Below are positions 45,505 through 55,906 of a stretch of DNA of 64,000 bases, piece by piece. How positions within the stretch are numbered: the first letter of the stretch is position 1; every line of letters starts with the position of its first letter. The translations under genes were made by a program, and so were the position numbers. Below the pieces are notes generated by a model. It did no database searches and was not told where the DNA came from. It worked only from the letters and a program-made list of their open reading frames with translations. Source of the DNA: Epiperipatus broadwayi (lineage: Eukaryota > Onychophora > Udeonychophora > Euonychophora > Peripatidae). The stretch spans positions 3,097,081-3,161,080 of the forward strand of contig JAQFVV010000063.1 of assembly GCA_028023455.1 (NCBI GenBank), given 5' to 3'.

Positions 45505-46127
45505 AAACATCACATGATCACTGTTTCTTATGCTTGCTCATAACTGTTATTACAACAGGCAAAACTCTCCATACTGTAGTGCCACCAGTGCAAGCCAGAG
45601 TAATCAATGGATGCCAGAAAGCTTGCACCTAAAATCCCTATCTAATACCTACTCATCCAATATCCCCAACTAGTTTCTGGCTTGTGGCCTTTATCAGTGA
45701 GAAGCTTTGGATTTGAGAGCACTGCACCTAGATCTTAGGATCTAATTTAACCCACCAGCATCCATCTTTTATCTCTATTTGACTACAAAACTATGAGAAT
45801 AAAATTGAAAACACAATAATATTTTCAATCCAAGCTAGCTTATATAGTCATATAGGTCTGAACTCAGTTCAGTATGCATACATTTTAGTGTCTTTGGTTT
45901 TTTAATAACCATAGCCACCACTATCCTATTAGGCAGGATTGGTGTTAAGCCACTGAACATCACATGATCATCATTTCTTATGCTGGCTCATAACTGTTAT
46001 TAAAACAGGCAAGACTCTCCTTACAGTAGTGCCACTCAGTGCAAGCCAGAGTAATCAATGGATGCCAAAAGGCTTGTGCATAAAATCCCTATCTATTGCC
46101 TACTCATCCAATATCCCCAGATATCCC
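45505..46127. mobile_element. Family A foldback insertion in the CR1-like LINE
   Basis: AGCAATTTCT occurs at 45495-45504 and 46128-46137. The LINE reading frame (NCLDEWEKKL in the intact copy) is interrupted exactly between them, so this is an insertion with a 10-bp target duplication. The insert contains two family A left ends in tandem (AACATCACATGATCACTGTT at ~45508 and GAACATCACATGATCATCAT at ~45955) with a degraded middle. The first carries a minus-strand hammerhead module with core CTGATAA (complement of ~45701), hence inactive. A 10-bp duplication with long terminal repeats suggests a Mutator-like foldback or an atypical retroelement. Confidence 0.7.
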
Positions 46128-48645
46128 AGCAATTTCTCTGACTACTTAAGATGATTTCCATATAGTGATATCTATTTACCATGCTTAACTTTATATCCCC
46201 CAATAAAAATTCTTTGTATACTCTTTCCCCAGTATTAATCATCATTACTTTCAATTTTTCTTCACTAAATTTATTCCACCTTTTTACCCATCCTTGCACA
46301 TGTCCTCAGCATTACTTCTATATTTTCTTTTTCTTTCTGTGCACAGACCCGATAATGTGTATACTCTCTTGCCACCTATTAATGGTATCTCGACCCTTGC
46401 TCCTAGTTTTTCTATTGCTCTCTCCATTTCTCTCAAATCCAATAAAAAAAAACATAGGTGACATAGGGCATCCTTGCCTTAGTCCCACCCCATTTTTAAC
46501 TTTAACTGATTCTATACTCCCTAATTGATACCTATAGTAATTATTTTCATACAATCTCTTAATAAGATTCACTAAAGCTCCATCCATTTCCAAATTTACT
46601 AAACTTACCCATAACCTATTTCTATTTACTCGATCATATGGCTTCTCTGAATCGATAAAACCATATATAATGGCCTACCTGTATTTCTACTTATATCTTT
46701 AAGTTGTGTAATTACAAAGAAACTATCTCCTTTAGCTACCTGATTGAAAACCTCCTTGCATTTCTCCCACTATATTATTTTCTTCCATCCATTTTGTGAT
46801 CCTTCCAGCCACCATATATGCAAAAACTTTATATAACACTGATGTTACCACTATCAAGCTATAACTACTTAACTTTTTATTATCCTTATTCTTTTTGTTA
46901 AATAATAGCCTTACTCTTGTATTACTCCAACTATCTGGAAAATCTCTCTTATCTGTCATCCTATTAAAACATGATAATAGTTTTAATTTTGCCCTATGTC
47001 CTAAATTCATTACCATTTCCACTGCCTATTCATCTAAATGCCTTTCTACTTTTTAATTTCTTTCCTGCCTCATTCAGTTTATTTTCTATAAATCTAATAT
47101 TTCTATTCATATATGCTTTTGTGTTTGTTATCACTCTGTCATTCACATCTAATATCTTTTCTAAATTCATTACATACTTAAGATTATCTCTAATTCTTCT
47201 CTAGAGCTACACTTTATTCCCTCATCATCTAGTAATACAATTTCTCTCTCCCCTAAATTTCTTCTTTTAATGTACTTCCAAAATTTTTTACTCCTATCTC
47301 TTTCACTTTTATTAATATCCTACAACAATTTAGTAATCAATTTTATTCTCTCTATATAATTATCTATTTTGTCCAACTTTAAAAAAAAATTTTTTTCCCC
47401 ATTTAACATTAACATCTTTTTCACTTTTTCTTAATAACACACTTATATTCTCTGCATGCTTTTCTCCTCTCTTTTACAATTATTACTATCTCTCACTTTT
47501 CTATTCCTTTTATTGCTGCATATTCTCACCTAAAACCCTATTTGCCACTTTTTTTACTTCACCACACTTGTCCTTATATTCATCCACAACCAACATTTCC
47601 ATGGTTTCTTCAATTTTTATTTTATATTCTTCTAACCTATTCTTATCATTCAATCTCCATCCACATCTTTCACTCTCCTTTCTACTTTATTACTATTTTC
47701 CATCACATTACTAACCATTTCTATTAGAAAAAAATTATGATCACTATTACATACTCTCTCTTCATTATCAAATACTTTAATTTTCTGTACTTTATTCATT
47801 CCCTCTTTTTCTTCTAATACTTAATATGTTGTATGAAATATATTATTTCTAAACCATGTGTATGGTCTTTCATATATATTTGATAAAATTTCCAATGCTC
47901 AAATTCACTCTCTGACAAAAATTCTTTAAAATCTCTCCATTCTTATTATCTACCTCTATAACCATTATTCTCTTCCCCTTTTTTTGAAACTCTGTATATC
48001 CTTAATTACTATTAATTATAGTTTGACTATCTGCAGTGGCTATATATATATACTATAGCTACCAGCCATTCTTGTCTTCCTAATCTTATCTCAAACAACA
48101 AATGTTCTTGACATTTAACAATATTTAAATATTTTTTTGACATAACTCCTATACTACCACCCCTTTTTTTCTTTTCTATTTATACCCTGCTGTACCAAGT
48201 CTTCCAGTATAGATTCTTCTTCTTCTCTTAGATGTGTTTCCACTACTGCTAATACCTCAATCTCTTCAATTTTAATTGTTTTGTTTAATTCCAGTCACTT
48301 TTTCTGGTTTCCTACCACCATGCATATTCAAATATCCAATTTTAACAATTTCTTCTTTTCTAACTAATCTTTCATAAATTTTTTTGATTCTTTCTTCTCC
48401 ATTACATTTATAAATAACTTGCTTACCATTAATTTTACAGACCCATTTCCTTTCCACACCTACATTTATATTCAAACCATTACCCTTGTTTATTTTTTAC
48501 ATCTCATTTATTCTTCTTCTTTCTGATAACACTGCAACTTAAAACCCCAGTCACTTTATAAGTTTCCTGAACTATATTCTTTATAAATCAAACTCCCTTG
48601 AACTTCACTTCCTGGTTTTGCTAAGCAATTTATCTTTTTTTTTTC

Positions 48646-48752
48646 ATATGTCATAGCATCGGCTGGGAGGCCAACCCACAACAACTGTCTGCAACCAACT
48701 GTTTGCTTGCAAGGTAGCTGCACTGACCTCTCGACTAACAATGCTTGACAAA
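48646..48752 (-). mobile_element. tRNA-derived SINE (family E), copy 7
   Basis: Minus strand: GTCAAGCATTGTTAGTCGAG (A-box region), AGGTCAGTGCAGCTACCTTG, CAAGCAAACAGTTGGTTGCA, GTTGTTGTGGGTTGGCCTCC, CAGCCGATGCTATGACATAT, poly-A. It is inserted in the esterase domain of the LINE. The target duplication is not clear. Confidence 0.8.
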
Positions 48753-49700
48753 TTCACCTTTACTATGCAACTCCCCCTTACTAATAAAAAAATCCCACAC
48801 ATCCATACATATAACATTATTTCTCTCATAATTTTTTCAATCTCTCATTTATAGAACATGTCTTATCTAACATATATCATCAAATATTGGTAATAATCCA
48901 ACTATTCCTACTCTTCTTTTAATCTTACTCAAATTACTAATCAATTCTATGTACTAATCAATTCTATGTACTTATCCATTACTCTCTCTGAAGGCTTTGA
49001 CAAATTATTTGTCCTATCATAAAAATACACATCTCTACTCCCTTGTTTCTTTACCTTATCTGTAACGTTTTTAATTCTAGCTTCTGGCAGACATCTCCAC
49101 ATTCTCTACTTATTGAATCTTTTATCAATACTGTCTCATAGTTTACTTTCCCTACTTCTCTCTTCCATTTTCTGGACTTCAGTATCTACTTCTTTCTTAT
49201 TGTTTTATTCATTAATTCTTTAATCTGCTTACAATTCATCTCTAATTATTTTAATTTTGCTTCTACATTCTTACCTCTTTCTCTACCTTACTTATTCTTT
49301 GGATAACCACCTCTATTGTAATACTTATTTTTCCATTCATATCTCTTGTCACTTTATTAAAAACATATTTTATCCTGTCTTCCTCAACTATATTTTGATC
49401 CATTTCTCCTGACTTTCTCTTTAAATTATCTACACTCAGAAACCACTTTATCACCTCTTTTATCACATTTACACACTGTCTACATAGCTGTAAACTTGTT
49501 ACATCTTTCCTAGTCTTATTTAAGCATTTCAAATGATAAACCTCATCACAATACAGTATACTCTATCACAACACACCTAATTTCTTTCTAACCATTATAT
49601 ATGCATTGTGGAATATAAATACAATCCATATTCCTTATTTTTCAAGTCCTCTACTCTATATTTAACTTTAAGCTTCCTCTCCTACTCTTCACACTCTTCT

Positions 49701-50863
49701 ATACAAAGGAGAAAAACTTAACTTTCTTTTAATGTTGATCAATAAACATATGTTTTTCAACCTTAGATCTCAAAACATTTTCTTTCTCAAATAAATCACT
49801 TCCTTTCTTAAATTAAAAAATTCTTTAGTAGCAAAATTAATAAAAACCAACTAATCTTGTGTATAACTTAGTTCTAAAGCTCCTTACAGTAACACCACCA
49901 CAACAAAAATTTTGTTTACTTCTATACTTAAAATAGCATAATGAAACACTTTCCAAATGTTATCAAAATTATTAGTGATCTTATTCGGGTTTTTTTTTAC
50001 ATCAACATCCTTTTATTAGCTTCTTTCTATTTTCACTTTGATAACTCTTTTTTAAGAGTGCATTCTAGTACAATGATTATCTGAAAAGTATACTATGTAT
50101 ATCTTCCAAAAGATTTTATTCAGCATAAAAAAACACTTTGTATAAAAACATCATGTTTAATTAGATATAACATGTAATATAATAAAGTCTTCTTTACTTT
50201 TGTAAGAGTCTATTACAATAAGTAACCATTGATTTTTTTTTTATGTTTTTACTTTTTACATTACTCTATAAGAAAAATAATGCATTCCTTTATTACAATA
50301 AAATTTATTAAATACTAGAAATTAAAATAAAAATGTTCCAAGTACTTGCATAAAGATCTACGAAAAAATTACAATTGTTTTGAAATCTTTGTTTTTTATG
50401 ATGTTAAACTATATATATCAGAACTCTAAAGTGGACTTCTACAGGATTATATCAATTAAAAACTGCGTGCATTCTGCCTGCATTCTGGAGATATCCCAAC
50501 CATCAGACTGTTGATTTTTCTGATGTTATCTGTATGGTTGGCCAGATGTAAGAGACGATTCACTCGGCCACTTCCAGATGTTGATTCTTATTTCCTACAA
50601 ACTCTTAAAAAACTTATAAGGCAGAGACAGAATATTATCTACAAAATTTCTATATGAGGAAACTTAGAAACTTTTTCAGCTTCCTAAATAAGGTCCTTGG
50701 TGACCAAATGATCATATAGTTATTCATTAAGTTTTGTCTTATTTATCATTATGTTATTAGTTAATTATTAAGTATGCCTATAGTTCAAATGTAATATTCA
50801 TTCTTAACCAATTGTATCATTTGTAAACATATATTTACTTTAATAAAGTTATTTTAGAATAAA
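49701..50863. other. AT-rich intergenic
   Basis: No supported feature. The part nearest 49700 may be LINE 5' sequence. Confidence 0.35.
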
Positions 50864-52484
50864 CTATTGTAATGATACGGAGAATGGTACTTAACGTAAT
50901 CTGCACTACGGGGCGCCATCTAGGCATTTGAACCTAGAAAAATTTATAAAGTAGGCAGATACGTAAGTCAAAAAAAAAAAATTTTTTTTAAATATTTTGG
51001 TTCCGGTCGTTAGCCCATGTCACTAGCTCAGTGGAATAGCAGAGATTTAATAATATCATATCTTATCTAATTAGATTTCAACATTAAAAAATAAATAAAA
51101 TAAGCCACTGCCAGTAATTAGCATACAAACATTTATTTATGCACATATATATAAGATTTAAAATTATTTTAGTATTAGTTTACATTTTAACATTTAACAT
51201 TATTTTTAACTTTGATTTTTGACTTTAATTTACATTTAATTACTATTATATTCTACTTTTACATTTTAATTAAGTTCGCACAGATAAATTTATGAAAGCT
51301 TGTTTATAATGTTGACTATAGATAGGTTACATAGATTTCACGGTCAAAAACATTTCAAAGTAAACATAAACGATCAAAATACAAAATTATTGATTACTGA
51401 CAATTGCGGAGGGAAATTTATATGTAACCCAATAGTATTCACCATAAGATACTTGCATTGTCACCAATAACTTAAAAGACATCCGAATAAATACATTTTA
51501 GATACTCACCGTAAGGTATCATTATTTATCGAATGTCTATATATTTTGAGCAAATATGGAAACCCAAAACATACTTAACCGATAACCAATCCATGCAAGC
51601 GTCTATAAACAACTTAAATTTAATGCATTTTTATTTAGGGTCAAGTATGAATAGACCACATAGATTTGCATTTGAAAATAAAATATTCTATCCCTATTTA
51701 ACCTTAGGCTAAAATTCGCAGTCAAACTGGCATCAATTCATCTGATACATCGATGTATTCAATGTAATACGGAATACGGCAGCACCAAAAAGATTAAGAG
51801 AAGATATTGACTTTCATTAGATAGGAATATTACTTCTATCCAACGAGAAGAACAATAAAAAAAAAAAACTCCATAGAAAGGAACTGCGCTCTGCGTCTTA
51901 TAATTCCTTCCATAGGCAAAATGGGAGAGTGCGGCGTATGAAGCGATTCTGCCCGTAGCGAATCAATATTACATCTACTAATCACACCAATATATCCAAT
52001 CCATTGACCCAATTTACCCATGAAACAAATAACCTAAGATTACCCTCCCCTAATATAACTTTACAAATCTATACAGCCATTCATGCCCGACTTAAGTTTA
52101 ACATTTATATAATTTAACTTAATGGAAAACAGAAATCATAATAAAACTTAAAGAACAAAATTAAATAAATGGAAATGATTTTAAATAAATAAATAAAAAA
52201 TACATCAAATAACGTTATTAATAAATTAAGTTGGTCAGATAGGATAATATTGCAATCATTTAAATATGGAAAATTTTAATTTACTGTTCATTATTTATAA
52301 AGTTCTTACGGTTTAAAAAGTTCATCTTTATCCGTTACTTGCCATGAACATGAATTCCCATGCCGTCCTAAGATTGGTATCCATTTAGCCGTTGTTTTAT
52401 TTATTCATTCGGAGGTTTTTTAGTTTAATTGGTCCTCAAGGTAGAAAAACGATAGTTCATTTCTCTTTCTTTCCTAGCAAAACT

Positions 52485-52520
52485 GAAGGGATTGAATCGT
52501 GCGTCTGTTTCAATCCCTTC
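52485..52520 (+). other. Strong hairpin 1 (12-bp stem)
   Basis: GAAGGGATTGAA (52485-52496) pairs perfectly with TTCAATCCCTTC (52509-52520) around loop TCGTGCGTCTGT. The loop shares TGCGTCTG with hairpin 2 downstream. Confidence 0.7.
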
Positions 52521-52595
52521 TTCACTTTCGCACTACCACATATCTCTCACATTGTAATTAATCATTCACTTACTCCTTTCTTTAACAGCTGAAAA

Positions 52596-52618
52596 AATTG
52601 ACAGTGCGTCTGTCAATT
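52596..52618 (+). other. Strong hairpin 2 (9-bp stem)
   Basis: AATTGACAG (52596-52604) pairs perfectly with CTGTCAATT (52610-52618) around loop TGCGT. The sequence TGCGTCTGT is common to hairpin 1, and CGTCTGTG recurs in the terminal GTAACGA/TCGTTAC hairpin at 53163-53187. Confidence 0.7.
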
Positions 52619-53192
52619 CCTCCAACTCCGTACTTCTACCTATAGTCACATCGTAATAATCAATTTCCAGTCACTCACTAATCAATAATTTCCAAACTTG
52701 TCCTTTTTATATTAATGTGAAGGATTGAATTTACATTACGTCACCGATGCGATGGTCCTTTCGCTGCGGTCCGATTCCATAGGGATTTCTTCTTATTTGC
52801 TAACAGTTTCTATTGTTTTCCTATCTGACTGATGTTTTTACATTTAAATGCCCAAGGCTGGTTTACATTTAACTAATTAACAATCATTTCCATTTCTGAT
52901 TAATTACCCTGTTTTCCAAATCAAAAATATATTTAAAGATAAATTTAAAGATATAATTTTATCTCCAAATCTTTTTAAAATTTAGTTTTAAAATACTTTT
53001 TCTTTAATAAAGTTTTATTTTAATAATTTTTCATTATCTGTGTGATTTAACATGTACGAGTTTAAGATGATATTTAATTTCAATTTTTAATTCTTAAAGA
53101 AAATTTTTAAATGCGAACTTCTTATTTTAACTTGTTTAATAATATAAAAAAAAAAAAAACAATGTAACGAACGTCTGTGCTCGTTACACTAT

Positions 53193-53827
53193 ATATTGAT
53201 ACTGACTTTTGTATAATAAAATATAAATAGGGGGGGGAGGGGAAGTAGAAAAGTGCAATTAGCATATCTAAAATCAATGCTCCAGTAAATGCAATATTAG
53301 ATAATAAAAGTATGCTAATATTGTATGAATTGTTTGTAGTTACAAATACTCATAATTAATATATTCTATGACATTTATACAGAAAGTGTTTACTTTTTCC
53401 TCTGGTAAATTTTGCATTTAGGATTAACCTGTGTGATTCATATAATATTTTTGAATTTGTTAAATGGATAAGTAAGTTTGAATTGTTAATAGCATTTTAG
53501 TAGTCTTTTATAATGCCTCATAATTGCTTTAGTCCATGACAAAAAAATAATGCTCCACGTAATGCTCTCTGGTAGATTTGGCACATAGGGTTAAATTAGG
53601 ACAATTTTCATCTGAAATTTAAAAATTGTAAAGTCAACAGATGTAATTTTAATAGAAAATATTTCAGCTACAAAAACAAATTTTTAAATTTACACAATAA
53701 ACTGATTATGTCTATTTACAGAACTAGGTTAAAAGGATGGATTTTATAGTGACAAAAATTGAAGCAAAAATTCCAGATGGTGGTCATGTTTGTGAAGTGT
53801 ACCAGGTGAAATTACTAACTATGATCT
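53193..53827. other. AT-rich intergenic
   Basis: A G-run lies at about 53230. The words 'TCTGGTAAATTTTGCATTTA' (53401) and 'TCTGGTAGATTTGGCACATA' (53571) recur once. No gene. Confidence 0.35.
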
Positions 53828-53830
53828 AAG

Positions 53831-53874
53831 CTCCACTGACATGAGCCATAAGCTCGAAACCAGTTGGTCTGGAG
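53831..53874 (+). ncRNA. Hammerhead-shaped RNA with all helices but a mutated core
   Basis: Stem I CUCCA 53831-53835 pairs with UGGAG 53870-53874. The core segment 53836-53842 is CUGACAU instead of CUGANGA (G8 and A9 changed). Stem II GAGC 53843-53846 pairs with GCUC 53852-53855 around CAUAA. GAAA is 53856-53859. Stem III ACC 53859-53861 pairs with GGU 53866-53868 around AGUU. The cleavage site is GUC, ending at C53869. All three helices are perfect, yet two invariant bases are lost, so it should not cleave. It is related to family A downstream (GAGATGAGAGTGTTCTGGAT, ATAGAGATTTT). Confidence 0.65.
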
Positions 53875-53924
53875 ATGAGAGTGTTCTGGATAGAGATTTT
53901 AAATATTTTCTCATACCACACTTA

Positions 53925-55465
53925 TTAATTAAGAGCTTGTTTTGTCTGGAATCTATACAGAAATATGCATTCTCAGACAGTGCTCCATTTATAATTCTGC
54001 CAGAATTTTCTTGGTTACTGAACTCAGTTGAAGTTTAGTATTTAAGATACTCCATTCTATTCAATGTGCACTTTAGGTGTTGAATGATCTTTTCCACTAA
54101 TCCATTTGACTTGGGTGGTATGGAGGTGTTAAGACATGTCATATTCCTTTCTGAGTGAAAAAATTATTTAATTGCACCAAACAAAATTCTACATCATTGT
54201 CTATAACTATAACCACAAGATACCTACACATTACAAAAAGTTTATTTAATACTTTTATTAAATTATCTACCTTTGTATTTTTTTTACTATTCTGTATTGC
54301 AACCATTTGGAGTATGATTGATTAGAATAGTCCCACAAGATCTAAATAGACTCTCTCTCATACATTTGTGGCTTCAGGCTATGATTTGAATTCTTTCATA
54401 AGTAATCTTGCTGCTTCTTGACAAGCTTGACATTTCTTTACAATTTTCTCAATGTCATTATTTATGCCCAGCCATCAGATATATAATTCTTTTATGCATA
54501 CTATTCTGGGGTATCCTTCATGTATCAACTGTAGCACCCATTTTCTTGCCTCAGTTGGAATTAAAACTTGATCTGTAATAATAAAAAAATACATACTTAA
54601 CACATAGACAAACTTTCCTAAGCATTCCAGATTTGTGGCACTTCATAATTTGGTCACACGTTTGGCAATCCTAGTTCATGTCCCACATCAATTTTAGTTC
54701 ATCCCACTACAACTTTGCTATTAATCCTTTTTAGACTTGATTTTACCAGTGGTGGAAATTTATTTTGGATTTTAAATTTTGATTTGGTCATCTTAGTTAC
54801 TTCATATAATTGTAATTTTGTTTATGTATCTGTTTATTTTTATCAGTACTATCACTATTCCTTTTATGTTAATAGGATTCCTGTTTTTGTCTGTAGCTGC
54901 CAATTTTTTTTTCAATTTGTATTCTGTTGTTTGATTATATATTAACTGCTATCCAACCTTAAAAGAAATGAGCAATATACCTGTCCTGTTATCAATTTTT
55001 ATATTTATAATTTGATTACAAATATTGACATCTAATAAATTCAAAATATCCTCACCTTGATTTATTAAGCATTCACAGCTTCCCTTAGTTTACTATTTTT
55101 TATTTGTTTTTATAAACCTTGACCTAAATATATAGATTCTTTTTATGTGTCCTTCTCTTTTCTGCAACAATAAATGATAACAGATGCTGATTTCATGTTT
55201 AATATTCTTCTTCATCACCTATGCCTTCACCTTGTTTATATGTGTGGTTGGCTTAAGTTTCCTACCATATTTTTAAATTCTAGTGCATGTTCTAGAACAA
55301 CTTTGTATGCTATTCCTTATTCAATGGTGGCAATATAAAATGTAGATTCTCTTAGCAATATTTGACTAAGTTTCCCATCTTACCTGCTCCATGCCAACTG
55401 GTTTAATAGCATCTCTTTTAGGTCATCTCTAAATTCAGGATTCCTTGAATAATACTTGCAGCATT
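53925..55465 (-). mobile_element. Gypsy-like LTR retrotransposon relic lacking reverse transcriptase
   Basis: Minus-strand pieces in order: gag tail with degraded zinc knuckle (KREGHIKRI, ~55150), protease-like IDNRTGILLISFKV (DTGA box degraded, ~54990) and NRNPINIKGIVIVLIKINRY (~54880), then after ~100 bp the integrase HHCC region VLIPTEARKWVLQLIHEGYP (~54560) with CQACQEAARLL (~54430), and the integrase core IDNDVEFCLVQLNNFFTQKG (~54200), TPPYHP and NGLVEKIIQHLKCTLNRMEY (~54080). Gypsy order is kept but RT and RNase H are missing between protease and integrase, an internal deletion. Stops occur throughout. No LTRs were identified. Confidence 0.75.
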
Positions 55466-55471
55466 ATATCA

Positions 55472-55906
55472 AACTTCTGTATGTTTTTATTTGAGTACAA
55501 AGCTCTCCATACAGTAGTGCCACCAAATGCAAACTTTTGCAATCAATAGATGCAGGAAGGTGTACTCATAAAATCCCTATCTAGTGCCTACTCACCCAAC
55601 ATCCCCAGACTAGTCTCTAGCTTGTGCTTTCATCAGTGAGGAGCCTTGGATTTAAGAGCACTGCATGGATATTGGATGAGTAGGTTAGGTGCAGTGCTCT
55701 CAAATCCAAGGCTCCTCATTGATGAAAGCCACAAGATAGAGACTAATCTGGGGATGTTGAATGAATAGGCATTATATAGGGATTTTATGTACAAACCTTC
55801 CTGCATCCATTGGTTACAAAAGTTTGCACTTGGTGGCACTACGTGGAGAATTTGGTACTTTTATTAACAGAATGTGTAAGCATATGAAATGGTGATAATG
55901 TAATGT
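55472..55906. mobile_element. Family A foldback element, copy 4
   Basis: The left arm (AAGCTCTCCATACAGTAGTG ... CATCCCCAGACTAGTCTCTA ... TCAGTGAGGAGCCTTGG) is complemented by the right arm (CCAAGGCTCCTCATTGATGA ... AGACTAATCTGGGGATGTTG ... TTGCACTTGGTGGCACTACG); the centre is near 55680. The left-arm minus-strand module keeps CTGATGA and a perfect UCCUCA/UGGGGA stem I but has GAGA for GAAA. The right arm has TTGATGA and GAGA. Both should be dead. It lies just upstream of the Gypsy relic. Confidence 0.65.

Larger units (their letters stand above)
44580..49700 (-). mobile_element. CR1-like LINE with PHD + SGNH-esterase ORF1 and EN-RT ORF2, inactivated
   Basis: Minus-strand order: (1) ORF1 PHD-type zinc finger at ~49570-49450 (CDEVYHLKCLNKTRKDVTS then LQLCRQC); (2) SGNH/GDSL esterase-like domain at ~49100-48760 (RCLPEARIKNVTDKVKK, YDRTNNLSK for the GTNN block, RRVGIVGLLPIFDD, DVWDFFISKGEL), cut off by a SINE; (3) endonuclease start at ~48370 (IVKIGYLNMHGGRKPEKVT); (4) RT: DFPDSWSNTRVRLLFNKKNK and GEMQGGFQSGS (~46740), VGLRQGCPMSPMFF (~46490); (5) C-terminus at 45495-44580 (GEMGWSSFYIRDAKSKINVF) ending in the CCHC-type CKWC..H..C knuckle (~44750). 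PHD plus esterase in ORF1 is known for CR1-like LINEs. The RT palm FADD region is deleted here (YTLSGL runs straight into LCTE-like sequence). A foldback element lies at 45505-46127. Confidence 0.85.
50868..53188. mobile_element. Candidate LTR-like block with TG...CA ends and 4-bp duplication
   Basis: The block starts TGTAATGATACGG and ends CTCGTTACA. The flanking CTAT is repeated at 50864-50867 and 53189-53192. It is visibly richer in GC than its neighbours and contains GGGGCGCCATCTAGG near the left end, as many retroelement LTRs do, plus a poly-A signal-like TTTAATAAAG near 53000. I see no internal repetition of the first bases near the right end, so it would be a single long LTR or a degenerate non-autonomous element. 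A 4-bp duplication can arise by chance, so this is tentative. No protein domain is visible. Confidence 0.4.

Noticed and set aside
46181-46528. 115-codon plus-strand ORF
   Set aside because: Shadow of the minus-strand LINE reverse transcriptase (GLRQGCPMSP on the other strand).
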